DNA of 10,066 bases from the NCBI GenBank assembly GCA_001604435.1, contig LVBO01000054.1:1-10066 (forward strand). Reading direction: 5' to 3'. The notes below the pieces were generated by a model, which ran no database searches, was not told where the DNA came from, and saw nothing but the letters and a program-made list of their open reading frames with translations. The position numbers and the translations under genes are program-made. The stretch is from Synergistales bacterium Syner_01 (GTDB taxonomy: Bacteria; Synergistota; Synergistia; Synergistales; Aminobacteriaceae). Of this stretch, positions 6,343 to 10,066 are shown in pieces. Numbering within the stretch: the stretch's first letter is position 1; each line of letters opens with the position of its first letter.

Positions 6343-7903
6343 ACAGGAAATTCTGAACCCCGTTCCCGGAGGAGATGAGACCGGTCCGGGCGATGAAATA
6401 GTCCGCCAGAGAATGGACAAGCTGGAGCGGTTGCTCTCCGAGGAAGGGTACAACCCGTATATCCTGGAGAAGTGGGAGCGGAAGCACCAGCTGGAATACG
6501 TTCGGCGGAACTTCGACCACCTCGAAGCGGATGAGATGGACGAGTCCGTTTCCATCGTCACCGCGGGAAGAATCATGACGCTTCGGAAGCACGGGAAGGC
6601 GATGTTCGCCAACCTCGCGGACGAAACGGAGACCTTGCAGCTCTACCTCCAGTTCAACGCGATGGGAGAGGAGCAGTACACCTTTGCGAAAAAGTGGGTG
6701 GACACCGGAGACTGGGTGGGCATCGTCGGGCATCCCTTCAGAACGCAGCGCGGGGAGCTGACGATTCATGTGCGGCAGTGCGTGCTGCTCTGCAAGGCCC
6801 TTCGCCCCCTTCCCGAAAAGTGGCACGGCCTGAAGGATACGGAGCTGCGCTACCGTCAGCGCTATACGGATCTCATCGCAAACCCCGATGTGCGCGAGAC
6901 GTTCCGCAAACGCTCGAAGATCATCTCCTCGATCCGGAAGACGCTTGAAGATCACGGCACGCTCGAAGTGGAGACGCCGATCCTCTCGGTGCTTGCTGGA
7001 GGCGCCAACGCCCGCCCGTTCAAGACGTTCCACAACGCGCTGGGGATGGAAATGTACCTGCGCATCGCGACGGAACTCTATCTGAAGCGCCTTGTCGTGG
7101 GGATGTTCGGCAGGGTCTACGAGATGGGGAAGAACTTCCGGAACGAGGGGCTCGACACGATGCACAACCCCGAATTCACCGCGATGGAGGTCTACTGGGC
7201 CTATGCGGACTACGAGGATATGATGGCGCTCACGGAGGAGATCATCAGAAAGGCCGCGGCCGTCGTTCGCGGATCCGATTCCTCCGGTCCCGTGCGCTAC
7301 CAGGATGTGGACCTCGATTTCGACAAGCCGTTCAAGAGAGGCTCGATGCTCGATCTGGTGAGGGAGTACACCGGAGTCGACTTCCGGACCGTCGCCGACG
7401 ACGAAGAGGCCCGAAGGATAGGCAAGGAGCGGGGCGTGGAGATCAAGGGCGGCGAAAGCCGCTTTTCGGTGCTCAACCTGATGTTCGAGACGTTCGTCGA
7501 AGAGAAGCTTATCCAGCCGACATTCGTCACGGGTCACCCGACGGAGATTTCCCCGCTCGCGAAGCGCGATCCGGAGAACCCCGACTACACACGACGTTTC
7601 GAGCTGTTCATCTGCGGCAAGGAGGTCGCCAACGCATTCAGCGAGCTGAACGACCCCATCGATCAGAGAGCGCGCTTCGAGGATCAGCTGAAAAAGAAAG
7701 AAGCGGGCGACGACGAGGCGCACGATTTCGACGAAGATTTCATCAACGCCATCGAGACGGGACTTCCCCCGACCGGCGGGCTGGGCATCGGCGTCGATCG
7801 CCTGGTGATGTTCCTTACGGATTCGCGTTCCATCCGCGACGTCATTCTCTTCCCGACGATGAAGCCGCTCGTTTCCAGAAGCAAGGACGCGCCGGAGGCG
7901 TAG
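6326..7903 (+). CDS. lysS: Lysyl-tRNA synthetase, class II
   Basis: This enzyme charges tRNA-Lys with lysine in the cytoplasm. The 525-residue product has an N-terminal OB-fold anticodon-binding domain at about 75-150 (AGRIMTLRKHGKAMFANL, then GHPFRTQRGELTI), and the class II catalytic core. Motif 1 is around 198-219 (ETPIL at 216-220). Motif 2 is around 262-292 (YEMGKNFRNEGLDTMHNPEF). Motif 3 is at 484-510 (GGLGIGVDRLVMFLTDS, with the ATP-binding Arg492). HPTEISPLAK at 404-413 and GKEVANAFSELNDP at 431-444 are LysRS signatures. The first 25 or so residues are an acidic, low-similarity extension. I chose GTG at 6326 because GAGG at 6316-6319 lies 6 bases upstream; nearby ATGs at 6330 and 6339 are in another frame, and the in-frame ATG at 6413 has no ribosome binding site. 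The gene starts inside dus and ends 19 bases before ligA. Confidence 0.96.
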   Translation: MDAHHEQEILNPVPGGDETGPGDEIVRQRMDKLERLLSEEGYNPYILEKWERKHQLEYVRRNFDHLEADEMDESVSIVTAGRIMTLRKHGKAMFANLADETETLQLYLQFNAMGEEQYTFAKKWVDTGDWVGIVGHPFRTQRGELTIHVRQCVLLCKALRPLPEKWHGLKDTELRYRQRYTDLIANPDVRETFRKRSKIISSIRKTLEDHGTLEVETPILSVLAGGANARPFKTFHNALGMEMYLRIATELYLKRLVVGMFGRVYEMGKNFRNEGLDTMHNPEFTAMEVYWAYADYEDMMALTEEIIRKAAAVVRGSDSSGPVRYQDVDLDFDKPFKRGSMLDLVREYTGVDFRTVADDEEARRIGKERGVEIKGGESRFSVLNLMFETFVEEKLIQPTFVTGHPTEISPLAKRDPENPDYTRRFELFICGKEVANAFSELNDPIDQRARFEDQLKKKEAGDDEAHDFDEDFINAIETGLPPTGGLGIGVDRLVMFLTDSRSIRDVILFPTMKPLVSRSKDAPEA

Positions 7904-7922
7904 AAAGAGAGGCGTCGTCGAG

Positions 7923-9974
7923 GTGGCAGAGAGCACGATTTCCCGCGTCCCCGAAGAAGCGCGTTCGCGGGCCGCTGTTTTACGAGAGGAAATTCTGCGG
8001 CACGAGCATCTGTACTATGTACTGGACGCGCCGGAGATTCCGGACGACCGGTACGACGCGCTTTTCGCCGAGCTGCGGCGGCTGGAGGAGGAATATCCTT
8101 CCCTCCGGTCGCCGGATTCCCCGACGCAGCGGGTCGGAGGAAAGGCTGCCGAGGGATTCGCCAAGGTGCGGCTCTCCGTTCCTATGCTCAGTCTCGACAA
8201 CGCTCTGGATAAGGAGGAGCTCTCTGCGTTTCTCGCACGGACCGCCCCGTTGGCAGGCGAACACGGTTATCTCTGCGAGCTGAAGATCGACGGCCTTGCC
8301 GTCTCCCTTGTCTACGAGGACGGCGTCTTCGTGCAGGGAACGACGCGCGGAGACGGTAGGACGGGCGAGGATGTCACAGCGAATATACGGACTATACGCA
8401 ATCTCCCTCTGCGTCTCTCGGGCGCATTTCCGCCGAAGATGGAGGTTCGCGGCGAAGTGTTGCTTCTGAGGCAGCACTTCGCCGAGCTGAACATGGAACG
8501 GGAAGAGAGAGGAGAGCCGCTCTTCGCCAACCCGCGGAATGCAGCCGCAGGAAGTTTACGGCAGCTCGATCCCGCCGTCGTGGCGGAACGCCGCCTCTCG
8601 ATTTTCCTCTACACCGTCGTCGACCCGGCTTTGTTCGATGTGAAGACGCAGGCGGACTCTCTCCTCAGGCTTGCGGAATACGGATTGCCGGTGCAACCCG
8701 CATGGAAACGATGCGCCTCCCCGGAGGATGTGCTCGCATTCGTCGAGGAGTGGCGCGAGGGGCGATTCTCGCTCCCCTACGCGACGGACGGCGTCGTGGT
8801 CAAGCTGAACTCCATCGCGGCGTGGGAAGCGCTCGGAGCTACGTCGCACGCGCCCCGATGGGCGATCGCCTTCAAGTACCCGCCGGAGGAAAGGACTACC
8901 CGCCTAGAGGATATCATCGTCTCCGTCGGTCGAACCGGCGCCCTTACTCCGGTCGCGGTGCTCTCGCCCGTGAGCATTTCGGGCTCGGTCGTGCGGAGGG
9001 CAAGCCTCCACAACGAGGACGAACTCCGGCGCAAAGATGTACGTATCGGCGACATGGTGCGCGTCCGCAAAGCGGGCGAGATCATCCCGGAAGTACTCGG
9101 TCCCGTGCTCGACGCGCGAACGGGGGAGGAACGTGAGTTCGTCATGCCCGACCGATGCCCGGCATGCGGAACGGCGGCGGTACGCCTTGAAGGGGAGGTC
9201 GCGTTGCGCTGTCCGAACCGCTCTTCCTGTCCGGCGCAGCTCAAGGAAGGACTCCGGCACTTCGCTTCGCGCAACGGAATGGACATACGCGGGCTGGGAG
9301 ACAAGATCGTCGATCAGCTTGTCGAGAAGGGCCTGCTCCGTTCGCTTGCCGACCTCTATGCATTGGACGAAGAAACGATCGCATCGCTCGACAGAATGGG
9401 TGAAAAGTCGGCCCGAAACCTGATACACGCGCTGGAGCAATCGAAAGACCGTCCGTTTTTCCGCCTTCTCTCCGCCCTCGGCATTCGCTTTACCGGTTCG
9501 CGCAGCGCGGAGATCCTTGCGGAGGCCTTCCGAGATCTCCCGACGCTTCGGGACGCATCCGAGGAGACGCTTGCGGCGGTCGACGGCGTGGGGCCGGTAA
9601 TGGCGTCGGCCATTCGGTCGTTCTTTGAACAGCCCGAGAATCGGAAACTACTTGATCGCTTGGAGGCGGCCGGAGTCAGGGCGACGTTTCCCTCCCTTAT
9701 AGATGGAGAAAAAAACGAACCCGTCCGATCTCGGCCTTTCGAGGGAATGCGCCTCGTGTTTACCGGCGAGATGGAGTCCATGACCCGGAGCGAGGCGGAG
9801 GAGAAGGCAAAACGTTTGGGCGCCGTTTGCTCTTCGAGCGTCAGCAAGAAGACGTCTTTGGTCGTGGCGGGGAGAGATGCGGGAAGCAAGCTCTCGAAGG
9901 CGCTCTCTCTCGGCGTGAAGGTAGTGAATGAAGTGGAATTTCTTGAAATGACCCGCGTGATGGACGAAGCGTGA
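7923..9974 (+). CDS. ligA: NAD-dependent DNA ligase LigA
   Basis: This enzyme seals nicks in DNA during replication and repair using NAD+. The 683-residue length is normal and all family domains are present in order. Domain Ia (NMN binding) is at about 18-60 (HEHLYYVLDAPEIPDDRYDAL). The adenylation domain carries the catalytic Lys121 in ELKIDG, TTRGDG at 140-145, RGE at 176-178, Lys294 in DGVVVKLN and Lys318 in AFKYP. It is followed by an OB-fold at about 325-400 (VGRTGALTPVA) and a four-cysteine zinc finger with Cys412, 415, 430 and 436. Helix-hairpin-helix repeats span about 455-580 (DIRGLGDK, LDRMGEKSA, LSALGIRFTG, VDGVGPVMA), and a BRCT domain lies at about 603-683. The start is GTG at 7923 with AGAGAGG at 7906-7912, 10 bases upstream. 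It is the last gene of the visible operon. The frame appears intact and the enzyme functional. Confidence 0.98.
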   Translation: MAESTISRVPEEARSRAAVLREEILRHEHLYYVLDAPEIPDDRYDALFAELRRLEEEYPSLRSPDSPTQRVGGKAAEGFAKVRLSVPMLSLDNALDKEELSAFLARTAPLAGEHGYLCELKIDGLAVSLVYEDGVFVQGTTRGDGRTGEDVTANIRTIRNLPLRLSGAFPPKMEVRGEVLLLRQHFAELNMEREERGEPLFANPRNAAAGSLRQLDPAVVAERRLSIFLYTVVDPALFDVKTQADSLLRLAEYGLPVQPAWKRCASPEDVLAFVEEWREGRFSLPYATDGVVVKLNSIAAWEALGATSHAPRWAIAFKYPPEERTTRLEDIIVSVGRTGALTPVAVLSPVSISGSVVRRASLHNEDELRRKDVRIGDMVRVRKAGEIIPEVLGPVLDARTGEEREFVMPDRCPACGTAAVRLEGEVALRCPNRSSCPAQLKEGLRHFASRNGMDIRGLGDKIVDQLVEKGLLRSLADLYALDEETIASLDRMGEKSARNLIHALEQSKDRPFFRLLSALGIRFTGSRSAEILAEAFRDLPTLRDASEETLAAVDGVGPVMASAIRSFFEQPENRKLLDRLEAAGVRATFPSLIDGEKNEPVRSRPFEGMRLVFTGEMESMTRSEAEEKAKRLGAVCSSSVSKKTSLVVAGRDAGSKLSKALSLGVKVVNEVEFLEMTRVMDEA

Positions 9975-10031
9975 TCTTCATTCATTTCATGCGGATTGGA
10001 AGGAAATCGGGAAGACCGGCGGAATGGTATG

Positions 10032-10057
10032 CGAAGTGATTCCGAGCGTTCACTTCG
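10032..10057. repeat. 8-bp inverted repeat near the right edge
   Basis: CGAAGTGA (10032-10039) and TCACTTCG (10050-10057) are perfect reverse complements separated by 10 bases. The repeat lies 58 bases after the ligA stop in a stretch (9975-10066) with no recognised gene. No T-run follows on either strand within the window, so it is not a proven terminator. It could be part of a terminator, leader or operator that continues beyond the edge. Confidence 0.45.
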
Positions 10058-10066
10058 GGAAACAAA

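Noticed and set aside
6206..7936. 576-residue open frame on the minus strand opposite lysS
   Set aside because: It lies wholly antisense to a clear lysS, is very rich in Arg, His, Leu and Val as expected from the codon bias of the opposite strand, shows no domain, and has no suitable ribosome binding site or operon context.
1..10066. Mobile elements, CRISPR arrays, tRNA or rRNA genes, defence systems
   Set aside because: I saw no transposase, no spaced direct repeats, no tRNA-like cloverleaf and no toxin, nuclease or restriction gene. All seven long genes are accounted for and the gaps are short.

Overview
The window is a compact stretch of bacterial chromosome. It is GC-rich in coding regions, has strong AGGAGG-type ribosome binding sites, and uses many GTG/TTG starts. 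It holds seven protein genes and shows no RNA gene, insertion sequence, CRISPR array or phage gene. The order miaB-comEA-comEC-coaX-dus-lysS-ligA, with a ComEA of SLBB plus helix-hairpin-helix type, suggests an anaerobic lineage such as Synergistota or a deep Firmicutes-like group. That placement is inferred from layout and composition only and is tentative.

Layout. Bases 29-511, minus strand, encode a small secreted protein of unknown function. Bases 512-726 are an AT-rich divergent intergenic region carrying a clear -10 box for the rightward genes. The first rightward unit is miaB (tRNA ms2i6A37 methylthiotransferase, TTG start), comEA (membrane-anchored DNA receptor) and comEC (DNA uptake channel, without the C-terminal metallo-beta-lactamase domain). 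comEA and comEC overlap by ATGA. A 115-base gap (4351-4465) carries an extended -10 promoter and separates this from a second unit: coaX (type III pantothenate kinase), a dus gene (tRNA dihydrouridine synthase), lysS (class II lysyl-tRNA synthetase) and ligA (NAD-dependent DNA ligase). coaX/dus overlap by GTGA, dus/lysS overlap by 17 bases, and lysS and ligA are 19 bases apart. The last 92 bases hold no recognisable gene but contain a perfect 8-bp inverted repeat.

Function. The first unit joins one tRNA modification gene to two DNA-uptake genes. The second joins coenzyme A synthesis, tRNA modification, lysine charging and DNA nick sealing. This looks like growth-related housekeeping packed into operons rather than a dedicated pathway. 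I found no convincing evidence of an undescribed system. The points most worth a second look are the domain-reduced ComEC, a -10 sequence shared by the two promoters, and a few small palindromes at gene boundaries.
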